A stretch of DNA of 64,000 nucleotides from Pantoea sp. AS-PWVM4 (lineage in GTDB: Bacteria; Pseudomonadota; Gammaproteobacteria; Enterobacterales; Enterobacteriaceae). The notes below the pieces were generated by a model. It was not told the origin of the DNA. It saw nothing but the letters and a program-made list of their open reading frames with translations, and made no database searches. The stretch is taken from contig NZ_ASZC01000007.1 of NCBI RefSeq assembly GCF_000468095.1, forward strand, positions 1 through 64,000, in the 5' to 3' direction. A program made the position numbers and the translations under genes. Shown in pieces: positions 23,386-32,710 of the stretch (position 1 is its first letter; every line of letters starts with the position of its first letter).

Positions 23386-24648
23386 TTAAGGTTTAGCCAG
23401 ACTTTCCCGTACTTTTGTCACCTCTTTTGGCGTGACAGCCGGTGCGTTGTTACTCCAGCCACTACGCACAAATGTTGCCAGTTGCGCCACCTGTTCATCA
23501 CTCAGTCGGGAAGCAAAGCCCGGCATCGCCATCACAGACGGTGCTTTCGGTGTCGAAGGGGTCTGTGCCCCTTGCAGGATGATGTTGATTAACCCGGTTG
23601 GGTTATCCGCGACCACCACATCACCCCCGTTCAGGCGCGGGAATATTCCTTTGGCCCCGTTGCCGTCGGTCCAGTGGCAGGCTTCACAGTTGTTCATGTA
23701 CAGCATCTGCCCGGCATTCAGATTATGTCCCTGGGTCAGGTAATCAGCGGTTTTCTTCGTCTCCTGCTCTGCATCGGCGCGGCGATTGATCACCGGGGTA
23801 TCAGCAGGCAATGACTTGAGATACGCCGCGATCGCGTGCAGGTCCTGATCATTCATATGCTGCATACTGTGCTCAACGACACCGGTCATTTCTCCGCCCA
23901 CGGAGGCAAAGTCATTACGGCCTGTAGCGAGGTAATCGGTAATGTTCTGGATACTCCAGGTTGGCATACCGCGCAGTGCAGGCACAGGCCAGCCATTTAA
24001 CTCCCCACCGGCGAGATACTTGTCGCTGGATTCATTCAGTGCCTTCTCCTGCATGCCGATGCCCCTGGGGGTATGGCAACTGCCGCAGTGCCCGAGTGTT
24101 TCCACCAGATATTTACCGCGATTGATATCGTCAGGCACCGAGTGGCGCGGTGCAAACGGCTTATCCTCTGTGAAGGCAACATTCCAGAACCACATGCCCC
24201 AGCGCTGGCTGAAAGGGAACATTAACGACGTTTCCGGTGCTTTTTCAGCTACCGGTTTTACGCCTTTCATAAAATAGACATACAACGCATGAATATCTTC
24301 ATCGGTAATCCCACGATAATCCGGGTAGGGCATCGCCGGATAGAGATGCTTACCATCGCGACGAATACCTTTGCGCACCGCGTCAGCAAACTCCTGTTCG
24401 GTGTACTTGCCGATACCGGCTTCGGGATCAGGAGAAATGTTGGTGGAGTAGATCACCCCCATCGGGCTGGCAATCGCCAGGCCACCACCAAACTCTTTTC
24501 CACCGGCAATGGAGTGGCAGGCGGTGCAATCCCCGGCGCGCGCCAGATATTCCCCTTTGGCAATCAACGCAGCATCCTGATTGTCTGCCGCCTGCGCGGC
24601 TGTGCTCACCAGGCCCGCCATCAGCAGATAACGAAGTTGCAGTTTCAT
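23386..24648 (-). CDS. Gluconate 2-dehydrogenase-type cytochrome c subunit
   Basis: A 420-residue periplasmic tri-haem cytochrome c. Signal peptide about residues 1-20 (LVSTAAQAAD). Three CxxCH haem sites: CTACHS (about residue 41), CGSCHT (about 188) and CEACHW (about 323). It takes electrons from the flavin subunit and passes them to ubiquinone. Unlike the homologue at 56157 it has no C-terminal membrane helix. Last gene of the three-gene dehydrogenase operon starting at 27174. Confidence 0.9.
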   Translation of the reverse strand: MKLQLRYLLMAGLVSTAAQAADNQDAALIAKGEYLARAGDCTACHSIAGGKEFGGGLAIASPMGVIYSTNISPDPEAGIGKYTEQEFADAVRKGIRRDGKHLYPAMPYPDYRGITDEDIHALYVYFMKGVKPVAEKAPETSLMFPFSQRWGMWFWNVAFTEDKPFAPRHSVPDDINRGKYLVETLGHCGSCHTPRGIGMQEKALNESSDKYLAGGELNGWPVPALRGMPTWSIQNITDYLATGRNDFASVGGEMTGVVEHSMQHMNDQDLHAIAAYLKSLPADTPVINRRADAEQETKKTADYLTQGHNLNAGQMLYMNNCEACHWTDGNGAKGIFPRLNGGDVVVADNPTGLINIILQGAQTPSTPKAPSVMAMPGFASRLSDEQVAQLATFVRSGWSNNAPAVTPKEVTKVRESLAKP

Positions 24649-24658
24649 GGTTATCTCC

Positions 24659-26428
24659 TTATACCTGCACCAATGGGCCGGGGTTTTTCAGATACTGTTC
24701 GCGAATCGCTTTTGCTGACCAGTACGCCAGTCCGGCAACCATCGCCGAGGGGTTGGCATAGAAGTTTTGCGGGAAGGCATTAGCCCCCATCACGAAAAGG
24801 TTGTGAACGTCCCAGCTTTGCAGATAACGGTTAAGCGCAGAGGTGCGAGGGTTATCGCCCATAATCGCGCCACCGGCGTTATGCGTGTTGACATAGTTTG
24901 GCGAGCTGGCGAAATGGCTGTCCATCTTCAGAATGTTATGCGAGTACTGCGTTGGATTGAGGTGTTTGGTAATCGCCTCCATCTTCTCTTTCATGTACTG
25001 CAACATACGCAGATCGTTTTGCACGTAATCGTAAGTCACACGCAGCAGTGGCATACCAAAACGATCTTTATATACCGGGTCGAGATCGAGGTAGTTACCG
25101 CGCGTTGCCATATTGCTGCCTTCAAGCTTCACGCCCATCGAATGGCCATAACTTTCTTTCAGCGCTTTTTTCCAGCCACTGCCCCATGATGGCGCGCCTT
25201 TCTTTATTGCGGCTCCCATCGGCGTACCGGTCGGTTGTGAACTGTAGATCTTGGCTCCACCAATAAAACCAAGCTGGGCCGTCTCAACATTGCCGGTGCC
25301 GTAGTCGCTGATGACGGTGCCGGTCGGTCCTGCCGTGGCGAACGGGTTGAACTCAAGATTATCGAAGAACAGGGTAAATCCGCCGCCATACTGGTGGGTG
25401 TAGTTACGACCAATCACACCTTCTTCCGTAATGGGGTTGTAAGGCTTGCCGATTGAGGAGTTCAGTAACAGGCGAACATTGTTCAGGCCAAAGGTAGACA
25501 GAATTACGATGCTGGCGGGCTGGAACACCTCGTCGCCATTTTCATCAATGTAAGTCACACCCGTCGCTGTTTTACCATCGGCATGTTTTTCCACGCGAAT
25601 CACGTTGGCGCGGGTTTTATAGTCGAAGTTTTTAAACTGCTTCAGTCGGTCGAGGATGGCAGTTTGCGGCGATGCCTTTGAATAGTTCAGGCATGAGTAG
25701 AACTGACAAAAGCCGCAGTAGTTACAGGGGGCAATCTGCTGACCATAAGGGTTGGTATAAGGTACAGAAACCGCCGCCGAAGGCATGGAGTACGGGTGAA
25801 GTCCCATCTCCTGGGTGGCCTGACGAAACAGGGTTGCGTTAAGGCTATCTTCCAGCGGTTTATTGGGGAAGGGGTTGGAGCGCGCACCCTCAAAAGGATC
25901 GCCGCCCTGCTGGATCACGCCTCGCAGGTTGCCCGTCTCGCCGGAGGAGCCACACACTTTATCGAAGAAATCCATATGCGGCTCGATCTCTTCCCAGCTG
26001 ACCGGGAAATCGGCGATACGCAGTTCTTCATCCAGTTCACCTCGTTTGAAGTGTTCGTCGGCGTAAGTTTTCATTTTAAGGTCGACAGGCGTTGGACGGG
26101 TGATCATCCCGGTCCAGTGCAGACCCGCACCACCCACGCCATCGCCCAGACGGAAGGCACCCAATTCACGCATGGGCAAGGCGGTTTCTGAGGCGTTGTG
26201 ACGAATGGTAAAAGCCGCATCATGCGGGCTTTGCATGATTTTATGGCGTTTGGTAAAGGCCAGTTCATCAGCCGGTTTGGGATAAGCATAATCGCTGTTC
26301 AGGCGGTCTTCTCCACGCTCCAGCGCGCGCACTTTTAATCCGGCCTGCGCCAGCTCAATACCCATAATCGAGCCAGCCCAACCTAAACCGACGATGATGA
26401 CATCGACGGCGTCATTGATCTTTTTCAT
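24659..26428 (-). CDS. Gluconate 2-dehydrogenase-type FAD subunit (GMC oxidoreductase)
   Basis: A 589-residue GMC-family flavoprotein. FAD-binding motif VIIVGLGWAGSIMGIELAQ at the N-terminus, GDGVGGAGLHWTGM near residue 95, a cysteine cluster CNYCGFCQFYSC near residue 237 that may hold an iron-sulfur cluster as in the fructose dehydrogenase group, and the C-terminal active-site region NTHNAGGAIMG and FVMGANAFPQNFYANPSA with likely catalytic His/Asn. It oxidises gluconate or a ketogluconate in the periplasm after export with its Tat-bearing partner. Ten bases separate it from the cytochrome gene. Confidence 0.9.
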   Translation of the reverse strand: MKKINDAVDVIIVGLGWAGSIMGIELAQAGLKVRALERGEDRLNSDYAYPKPADELAFTKRHKIMQSPHDAAFTIRHNASETALPMRELGAFRLGDGVGGAGLHWTGMITRPTPVDLKMKTYADEHFKRGELDEELRIADFPVSWEEIEPHMDFFDKVCGSSGETGNLRGVIQQGGDPFEGARSNPFPNKPLEDSLNATLFRQATQEMGLHPYSMPSAAVSVPYTNPYGQQIAPCNYCGFCQFYSCLNYSKASPQTAILDRLKQFKNFDYKTRANVIRVEKHADGKTATGVTYIDENGDEVFQPASIVILSTFGLNNVRLLLNSSIGKPYNPITEEGVIGRNYTHQYGGGFTLFFDNLEFNPFATAGPTGTVISDYGTGNVETAQLGFIGGAKIYSSQPTGTPMGAAIKKGAPSWGSGWKKALKESYGHSMGVKLEGSNMATRGNYLDLDPVYKDRFGMPLLRVTYDYVQNDLRMLQYMKEKMEAITKHLNPTQYSHNILKMDSHFASSPNYVNTHNAGGAIMGDNPRTSALNRYLQSWDVHNLFVMGANAFPQNFYANPSAMVAGLAYWSAKAIREQYLKNPGPLVQV

Positions 26429-26445
26429 TTATTTTCCAGGAAGAA

Positions 26446-27174
26446 TCAGGCTTGCTCGCCGCTGAGAGAGACCGGGCCAAGGGGATATTTAACGTTATGG
26501 ATCTTTATCCATTGCGGGAAACTGGCGCGTGCACCGGGGAAATTAATCATCTTCCATGCCGCCATATTCTTATTCCCGCCGTACTGCGGATCGGCCAGAT
26601 AGCCTTCTTTGGTATTTTCCAGCAGTCGGGTAAAGAAATAACCGGCATTCAGGTCGGCTTCGCCAAACTGGGAAAAATCGGCGACATTCTTTTGCAGATC
26701 GGTTAACACCGCATCTTTCATTCTGGCTGGCAGGTCGCAGAAATTTTGATTGTATTTGATGCGCGAGTATTGATTGGTCAGTGAAATGCCTTTGCGGTAC
26801 AGCACCTGTAACGGGAAGGGCATCTGATAGCCGAACAGCAGGCTGGCATGGCTGTCGAACGGACCTTCCATATACCAGTCTTCACCCTTGCCATAAGGGG
26901 TCAGCATCTGCTTATCAATAAAGACCGGAACATGGGTATCTAATGCCCCCGGACCTTCTCTATCCGACGGGATCAGGCGGTCACAGGCGGCCAGCATAAA
27001 TTGCCACTCTTCTGCGGTGAAAAATACCGGTTGATATTGTTTTAGCTCGTCCGCAGTGGAGGGAACGGCGGCAAAAACACTACTCACACCGCCTTTCATC
27101 CCGAGTGAGGCGATGCCAATCAGCGACCCAATAATAAAAGGACGCCTTCCAATACGACAGGGTTCATTTGCCAT
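26446..27174 (-). CDS. Gluconate 2-dehydrogenase subunit 3-family protein
   Basis: A 242-residue Gluconate_2-dh3-family subunit with a twin-arginine signal (GRRPFIIGSLIGIASLG). Mature segments FFTAEEWQFMLAACDRLIP and DREGPGALDTHVPVFIDKQ are family hallmarks. It escorts the flavin subunit, which lacks a signal, through the Tat pathway and is needed for its maturation (family knowledge). First gene of the operon; a motif shared with the tartrate-gene promoters lies about 175 bp upstream at 27349. Confidence 0.9.
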   Translation of the reverse strand: MANEPCRIGRRPFIIGSLIGIASLGMKGGVSSVFAAVPSTADELKQYQPVFFTAEEWQFMLAACDRLIPSDREGPGALDTHVPVFIDKQMLTPYGKGEDWYMEGPFDSHASLLFGYQMPFPLQVLYRKGISLTNQYSRIKYNQNFCDLPARMKDAVLTDLQKNVADFSQFGEADLNAGYFFTRLLENTKEGYLADPQYGGNKNMAAWKMINFPGARASFPQWIKIHNVKYPLGPVSLSGEQA

Positions 27175-27348
27175 TTGCTTTCAGTTTCTCGTTATCGTGC
27201 GAAAATCATTCACTTGCCTGGTGGGAATACAACGCTTCATTACTGTTAACGAATCGACGTTAATATTTAAATAGCCTTAGAAATCCTGTTGCCATTTTGT
27301 AACGGCGCATCATAGGCGCATTGGTAGCACATGATCACGTTATCTGGT

Positions 27349-27370
27349 TTATATAAACTATTTAAATAAT
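27349..27370. promoter_or_regulatory. Shared AT-rich motif, copy B (upstream of the gluconate dehydrogenase operon)
   Basis: TTATATAAA, then CTATTTAAATAAT. It matches the site at 31380-31401 in front of the LysR gene at 20 of 22 positions, and a related inverted site is at 32591-32605. It lies in the 434-bp gene-free gap 27175-27608, which otherwise holds only the hairpin at 27569. Confidence 0.5.
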
Positions 27371-27568
27371 CCATCTCGTCCTTGTTATATGATTTATAAG
27401 AAAAAACTTTAATGTACCTTATGGTACATTTACACTTTGTTTTATCTTCACAACCCTGTGAAATGTTTTAGTTCATTAGTTATCCAGCCATCCGAGATAA
27501 CGGTGTTAACAATTGGCTTTTTTTTGCTCTCACAATATTTAATAAATCACGCTGGTGATTACAGAAAT

Positions 27569-27600
27569 AACAGCTTTCCCGGATGTCCGGGAAAGCTGTT
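27569..27600 (-). terminator. Terminator of the tartrate (ttu) operon
   Basis: Perfect 15-bp stem: arm AACAGCTTTCCCGGA at 27569-27583, two-base loop, complementary arm at 27586-27600. Read on the minus strand it follows the ttuD stop by eight bases and is followed by TTATTTCTG. Confidence 0.75.
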
Positions 27601-27608
27601 AAGGAGGG

Positions 27609-28868
27609 TCAGGCAATTAATATGGCGCGAATATCATTCACGTTGGTGAGGGTGGGACCGGTCATCACCAGGTCGCCAATGGAGTGGAAATAACTGTAGC
27701 TGTCATGTCCATCCAGATACGTGGCGGCATTCAGACCATTCAGCTTCCCGCGTTTCAGCGTGTCCGGCGAGATCATGGCACCGGCTGCATCTTCCGTACC
27801 GTCGATACCATCCGTATCACCGGCAATCGCCCAGATACCGGCTTCCCCCTGTAAAGCACAGGCCAGACTGAGCAGAAATTCAGTATTACGCCCACCTTTA
27901 CCCGCGCGGCCATTGGTCACCGTGACGGTGGTTTCGCCCCCTGACAGCAACACCGCTGGCCCTTTAACGGGATGACCATACTGTTTCACCGATCGGGCGA
28001 TACCCGCCATCACGACAGCAACCTGACGGCTCTCGCCTTCGATGGCGTCACCGAGGATCAACGGAGTTAAGCCAAGCTTACGTACCTCTGCGGCGGCAGC
28101 TGCAAGGGCTAATGCCGGGGTAGCAATCAGCCTGGTTTCAGCATATCCGGTCTGCGGTGGTACTTGCTGGGGATGAGTCAGCACATAACGCACCGGCTCT
28201 GCGATGGGAATGCCATAGCGTTCCAGCACCTTCAGCGCATCCCCCGGAGTACTGCTATCGGCAACCGTTGGACCAGAGGCCACGTCGGTTGGGTTGTCAC
28301 CCGGAACATCACTGATAATCAGAGAAACCAGCCGTGCCGGTTGTGCCAGCAGCGCCAGTTTGCCCCCTTTAACCGCTGACAGATGGCGACGCACCAGATT
28401 CATCTCCCTGATATTGGCACCGCTGTGCAACAACGCGCGGGTAATCGCCTGCTTATCAGCCAGGGTCAGCCCCGGAGCAGGGAGTGCCATCAGCGCCGAA
28501 CCACCACCGGAAATCAACGCCAGCACCAGATCATCCGGGGTCAGTCCACGCAGCGACTCCACGATCAACATCGCGGCGGTTTCGCTCATGGCATCGGACA
28601 CCGGATGGGCCGCTTCCAGAATACGAATGCGACCGGCAGGGACGGCGTGACCATAGCGAGTCACCACGACGCCACTGACATCCACATCTGGCCAGGCCGC
28701 GTCTACCGCTGCGGCCATTGCGGCAGAGGCTTTACCCGCGCCAATCACCACACAACGGCCTTTCGGTTTTTCAGGCAGTGCCGGGGGAATGACAGGCCCG
28801 GGACGGGCACTGTCAACAGCACGCTGAAAGATATCTTGCAGAATCTCTGCGGCCTGTTCATTTCTCAT
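27609..28868 (-). CDS. ttuD: Hydroxypyruvate reductase / glycerate 2-kinase (MOFRL family)
   Basis: A 419-residue member of the glycerate 2-kinase (GckA/TtuD) family. Visible hallmarks: VVIGAGKASAAMAAAVD near residue 40, LALISGGGSALM near residue 115, HLSAVKGGKLA, ISDVPGDNPTDVASGPTVAD, and the C-terminal MOFRL domain (GGETTVTVTNGRAGKGGRN, WAIAGDTDGIDGTEDAAGA). In Agrobacterium the homologue is named hydroxypyruvate reductase TtuD of tartrate use; biochemically the family phosphorylates glycerate. Two bases after the ttuC stop, in the same operon. Confidence 0.9.
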   Translation of the reverse strand: MRNEQAAEILQDIFQRAVDSARPGPVIPPALPEKPKGRCVVIGAGKASAAMAAAVDAAWPDVDVSGVVVTRYGHAVPAGRIRILEAAHPVSDAMSETAAMLIVESLRGLTPDDLVLALISGGGSALMALPAPGLTLADKQAITRALLHSGANIREMNLVRRHLSAVKGGKLALLAQPARLVSLIISDVPGDNPTDVASGPTVADSSTPGDALKVLERYGIPIAEPVRYVLTHPQQVPPQTGYAETRLIATPALALAAAAAEVRKLGLTPLILGDAIEGESRQVAVVMAGIARSVKQYGHPVKGPAVLLSGGETTVTVTNGRAGKGGRNTEFLLSLACALQGEAGIWAIAGDTDGIDGTEDAAGAMISPDTLKRGKLNGLNAATYLDGHDSYSYFHSIGDLVMTGPTLTNVNDIRAILIA

Positions 28869-28870
28869 CG

Positions 28871-29959
28871 TTATGCGGTCTCAGCTACGGTGGCCTTCGA
28901 GGTGATAAATTCAACCACGGCTTTGGTCACATCCGCGGTTTTTGCCGTACCGCCGACGTCCGGCGTCAGAATGCCTTTGGTGCAGGCATACTCGATACCT
29001 TCCATCACCAGCGCAGCGGCATCATGTTCGCCGAGATGTTCCAGCATTTGCACCGCAGTCCAGAAGGTGGCGATCGGGTTCGCGATGCCTTTGCCGGTGA
29101 TATCAAAGGCTGAACCGTGGATCGGTTCGAACATGGACGGGAAACGATGCTCAGGATCGATATTGGCGGTTGGGGCGACACCCAGGCTGCCCGCCAGCGC
29201 ACCGGCGAGGTCGGAGAGGATATCGGCATGCAGGTTAGTCGCGACGATGGTGTCCAGGCTCTGCGGATGCACGGTCATGCGATGTGTCATGGCATCGACC
29301 AGCATCTTGTCCCATTTCACATCCGGGAACTCCTGTGCCACTTCTGCGGCGATCTCATCCCACATCACCATACCGTGACGTTGGGCGTTGGATTTTGTTA
29401 CCACGGTCAGCAGTTTACGCGGGCGAGACTGCGCCAGTTTAAAGGCATAACGCATGATGCGGGTCACACCCACACGGGTGAAGATTGCCACTTCAGTCCC
29501 AACCTCTTCAGGCAGACCACGGTGTGCACGACCGCCGTTACCGGAATATTCGCCTTCCGAGTTTTCACGCACGATCACCCAATCCAGGTCGCCAGGACCG
29601 CGATTACGCAGCGGCGAGGTGACGCCCGGCAGGATTTTGGTCGGACGTACGTTAGCGTACTGGTCAAAACCCTGGCAGATCGGCAGGCGCAGGCCCCACA
29701 GCGTGATGTGATCCGGCACATCTGGCGCGCCCACGGCACCGAAGTAAATCGCGTCGAATTTCTTCAGCGTTTGCAGGCCGTCTTCCGGCATCATCACACC
29801 GTGTTTTTTGTAGTAATCCGAACCCCAGTCAAAAGTTTCGATATCAAATTTCAGCTGTGGATTCTGGCGTTCCAGCGCATGGAGCACCTCAACACCGGCA
29901 GAGATCACTTCAGGGCCGATACCGTCCGCAGGGATAGCGGCAATTGAGTAGTTACGCAT
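28871..29959 (-). CDS. ttuC: Tartrate/D-malate dehydrogenase
   Basis: A 362-residue decarboxylating dehydrogenase of the isocitrate/isopropylmalate family. It reads IAAIPADGIGPEVI at the N-terminus, RVGVTRIMRYAFKLA, the substrate and metal residues DAMTHRMTVHPQ and DILSDLAGALAGSLG, and EPIHGSAFDITGKGIANP for NAD. These match TtuC/DmlA, which oxidise tartrate to oxaloglycolate/hydroxypyruvate or D-malate to pyruvate. Second gene of the minus-strand operon MFS-ttuC-ttuD. Confidence 0.9.
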   Translation of the reverse strand: MRNYSIAAIPADGIGPEVISAGVEVLHALERQNPQLKFDIETFDWGSDYYKKHGVMMPEDGLQTLKKFDAIYFGAVGAPDVPDHITLWGLRLPICQGFDQYANVRPTKILPGVTSPLRNRGPGDLDWVIVRENSEGEYSGNGGRAHRGLPEEVGTEVAIFTRVGVTRIMRYAFKLAQSRPRKLLTVVTKSNAQRHGMVMWDEIAAEVAQEFPDVKWDKMLVDAMTHRMTVHPQSLDTIVATNLHADILSDLAGALAGSLGVAPTANIDPEHRFPSMFEPIHGSAFDITGKGIANPIATFWTAVQMLEHLGEHDAAALVMEGIEYACTKGILTPDVGGTAKTADVTKAVVEFITSKATVAETA

Positions 29960-29977
29960 GTTATTTCTCCTGTTAAA

Positions 29978-31288
29978 TCAATGTGTATGAGGATGTGGAA
30001 TATCGACTGTCTGCGGTTTATTCGCCTGGGCAGACAGAATCAAAACAATCAGGGCCGACAGGGCAAGCAAGCCCGCAACGAAGTAAAGCCCCCAGGTGTA
30101 GCTGCCGGTTTGTTGGCGGATCACGCCGATCATCATCGGACCGACGAATCCACCCAGGTTGCCAATCGAGTTGATGGTGGCGATACCGGCGGCAGCGGCC
30201 GGGCCACTGAGAAACAGCGTTGGCATGCTCCACAGCGGGGGTTTAGAGGCGCTGATGCCGACCGTCACTAAGGTCAGTGCGAGAATCACCGTCAGCAGGG
30301 TGCTGACATTACCGGCGTAAATCAGCCCGGCCGCCGCGAGCAGGCAGGCACCAATCACATGCCAGCTGCGTTCGTTTTTGCGGTCGGAATGGCGCGCCCA
30401 CAGAATCATGGCGATAACGCCAATCACCGCCGGGAAGGCATTCAGGAAACCAATTTCCAGCGATGTTGCACCGAAGCTATGGATGATTTGCGGCGACCAG
30501 ATCCCAAGAGTGTAAAGGCCAGCCGAGGTGCCGAAATAAACCAGCGCCAGCGCTAACACACGCTTATCAGCCAGCCCGCGCCAGGCGCTGGTGTGACTCT
30601 GTTTTGCTACACGCGCCAGTTCTTCGGCCTGCATGGTATTTTGTAGCCACTCACGCTCTTCATCGGTCAACCATTTGGCTTTCGCCGGGCGGTCGGTCAG
30701 GAAGAACAGCACCACGATGCCAAACACCACGGCAGGAATGGCTTCCAGCACAAACATCCACTGCCAACCGGCGAAGCCCATCAGGCCGTGCATCTCGAGC
30801 AATGCGGCAGAAATCGGTGATCCCAGCGCGGTGGAGAGGGGGGCCGCCGCCATAAAGATCGCCGTGACCTGGGCGCGTTTCGCCGCCGGGAACCAGAAAC
30901 TGAGATACAGAATGATGCCGGGGAAGAAACCTGCTTCCGCGACACCGAGCAGGAAGCGCAGCACGTAGAAGCTGGTGGTGCCTTGGACAAATGCCATGCA
31001 GCCAGACACCAGACCCCAGGTGATCATCACGCGGGCGATCCAGATGCGGGCGCCCACCTTATGCAGTATTAAATTGGATGGGACTTCGAAGAGAAAATAG
31101 CCGAGGAAAAAGATCCCAGCACCCAGCCCAAATACGGTGGGGGAGAAACCTAAATCCTGATTCATGGTTAATGCGGCAAAACCAATGTTTACGCGATCGA
31201 GAAATGCGATGAAGTAGAGCAGCATGATGAAAGGGACAATGCGCAACGTCACTTTACGCATCACCCTTTTTTCGAGGTGATTATTCAT
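29978..31288 (-). CDS. ttuB: MFS carboxylate transporter, TtuB type
   Basis: A 436-residue, twelve-helix major facilitator of the anion:cation symporter family. Family signatures: RIVPFIMLLYFIAFLDRVNIGFAAL at the first helix, GYFLFEVPSNLILHKVGAR, LLGVAEAGFFPGIILYLSFWFP, and GFVGPMMIGVIRQQTGSY in the C-half. The neighbours make tartrate or malate the likely cargo. It is about 55% like the second MFS protein at 32711 by eye. First gene of the operon; divergent from the LysR gene. Confidence 0.85.
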   Translation of the reverse strand: MNNHLEKRVMRKVTLRIVPFIMLLYFIAFLDRVNIGFAALTMNQDLGFSPTVFGLGAGIFFLGYFLFEVPSNLILHKVGARIWIARVMITWGLVSGCMAFVQGTTSFYVLRFLLGVAEAGFFPGIILYLSFWFPAAKRAQVTAIFMAAAPLSTALGSPISAALLEMHGLMGFAGWQWMFVLEAIPAVVFGIVVLFFLTDRPAKAKWLTDEEREWLQNTMQAEELARVAKQSHTSAWRGLADKRVLALALVYFGTSAGLYTLGIWSPQIIHSFGATSLEIGFLNAFPAVIGVIAMILWARHSDRKNERSWHVIGACLLAAAGLIYAGNVSTLLTVILALTLVTVGISASKPPLWSMPTLFLSGPAAAAGIATINSIGNLGGFVGPMMIGVIRQQTGSYTWGLYFVAGLLALSALIVLILSAQANKPQTVDIPHPHTH

Positions 31289-31379
31289 ATTAAAGTGCTC
31301 CAGATTGTGTAGGGGTGTGTTATTTTTTTGTAATCAAGTTCAGTATGCAGTTTTGGATTAGCAGATCATTAATGTACGA

Positions 31380-31401
31380 TTATATAAATTATTTGAATAA
31401 T
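31380..31401. promoter_or_regulatory. Shared AT-rich motif, copy A (ttu/LysR intergenic)
   Basis: TTATATAAA, then TTATTTGAATAAT, in the 130-bp gap between the divergent transporter and LysR genes. A near-identical copy lies at 27349 and a related inverted one at 32591. It is a candidate binding site of the LysR regulator that starts 18 bp downstream. Confidence 0.55.
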
Positions 31402-31418
31402 GCTTTGGCGAGGAAAAT

Positions 31419-32327
31419 GTGGATATAAATCAATTGCGTTGTTTTGTCGCCGTGGGCAAAGAGTTACATTTCGGTCGCGCAGCCCAAAGAATGGAAATGA
31501 TGCCTGCGTCACTTTCTCGCTTCATTCGATTACTCGAAGAGGATCTGGGCGTCCGACTTTTAAATCGATCAACACGTAATGTTTCGCTCACCGCGGAGGG
31601 CGCGATTTTTTTTGACGAAGCTAACAAACTAATCGATCAATTTGATGCGCTGGCACTACGATTTAAAGGTGGGTTAAAAGATGAGCGTCGCACCTTAAGG
31701 ATTGGTGCGATTGACAGTGCGGCACGCGGATTAGTCCCGGCGTTACTCAATCGCTTTGTTCCGACGCACCCCAACACGGATATTCATATTATTGAAGATA
31801 AAACCATCAACCTGCTGCCGAAATTAAAATCAGGCTGGCTGGATATGATTTTTTTTCGCGCGCCACAAATCATTGATGCATCCATTTCCGTACGTTTTAT
31901 TACGCGCGAAAGTTGTGTCCTGGCAGTACCGGCGAGCCACCCGCTGGCTGAACGTAACGAAGTTTCATTAGATGATTTTAAACATGAAGCGATGATTATC
32001 CCGGAAAGACGTACTCGCCCACATAGCCATGACCTGACCATGAGCATCTACAAACTGGCGAGACACACGCCGGTGATTGCGCAATTTGCTGAAGAAAAAC
32101 AGACCATTTTAAGCCTGGTGGCAGCCGGTCTTGGCCTGGCGGTGGTGCCAGCGTCCTATCGCAACATGAACAGCGAGAATGTCGCCTATATCGACCTGCA
32201 ATTAGATGAACATATTAAAGGTTTGCCGTTGAGTATTGCCTGGCAGAAGGGCAACGAAGATGAATATTTAAGGGATATGTTGAAGTTATTAACCGATCAC
32301 AAGAGCGAACTTACCGGAAAGTTGTGA
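31419..32327 (+). CDS. ttuA: LysR-family regulator of tartrate genes
   Basis: A 302-residue LysR-type regulator starting at GTG 31419 (AGGAA upstream). N-terminal winged helix DINQLRCFVAVGKELHFGRA and PASLSRFIRLLEEDLGVRLLNRS, then a type-2 periplasmic-binding effector domain (LRIGAIDSAARGLVPALL). It stands between the divergent ttuB-ttuC-ttuD operon and the tartrate dehydratase operon, so control of both by tartrate is likely; the shared AT-rich motifs fit this. The gene name follows position and similarity and is tentative. Confidence 0.8.
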   Translation: MDINQLRCFVAVGKELHFGRAAQRMEMMPASLSRFIRLLEEDLGVRLLNRSTRNVSLTAEGAIFFDEANKLIDQFDALALRFKGGLKDERRTLRIGAIDSAARGLVPALLNRFVPTHPNTDIHIIEDKTINLLPKLKSGWLDMIFFRAPQIIDASISVRFITRESCVLAVPASHPLAERNEVSLDDFKHEAMIIPERRTRPHSHDLTMSIYKLARHTPVIAQFAEEKQTILSLVAAGLGLAVVPASYRNMNSENVAYIDLQLDEHIKGLPLSIAWQKGNEDEYLRDMLKLLTDHKSELTGKL

Positions 32328-32710
32328 TGTTTTGCGGGTGCAGACGGGGTGTTGCTCGTCTGCAAAAGTATTGAAGTAATGAGAATCACTGTTATTCCAT
32401 CCTGTTTGCATCCCCCTCCCGCCTGGCAACAATTTGAATTCGATCACATTTCTGTATATTGGTTTTTCGGTCAATTGTTTCTTAATCGTGTAATTAAGTT
32501 TGTCTCGCTGTAAAAATAAATCATTATCAGCTGAATTAAGTGATCCAGGTCAATCAAAAGGACCTGGTGGATTTTTTCTGTGGATTGTGTGAATTATTTA
32601 TATAACCAGGGCGCAATGATTGCCTGAGCTTAATTCATTATAGTTTTCCCTGCGCAATGTAAACATCAGTCCAAAACGCACCCCTGATAATACTTAAAAG
32701 GCTGGAAAAT
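32328..32710 (+). promoter_or_regulatory. Leader and promoter region of the tartrate dehydratase operon
   Basis: A 383-bp AT-rich gap without an ORF. It holds an inverted copy of the shared motif (GAATTATTTATATAA, 32591-32605), an inverted repeat TGCAGACG/CGTCTGCA (32339-32364) just after the LysR stop, and a run AGGTCAATCAAAAGGACCT near 32548-32566 with short inverted ends. Exact -35/-10 elements are not clear to me. Confidence 0.45.
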
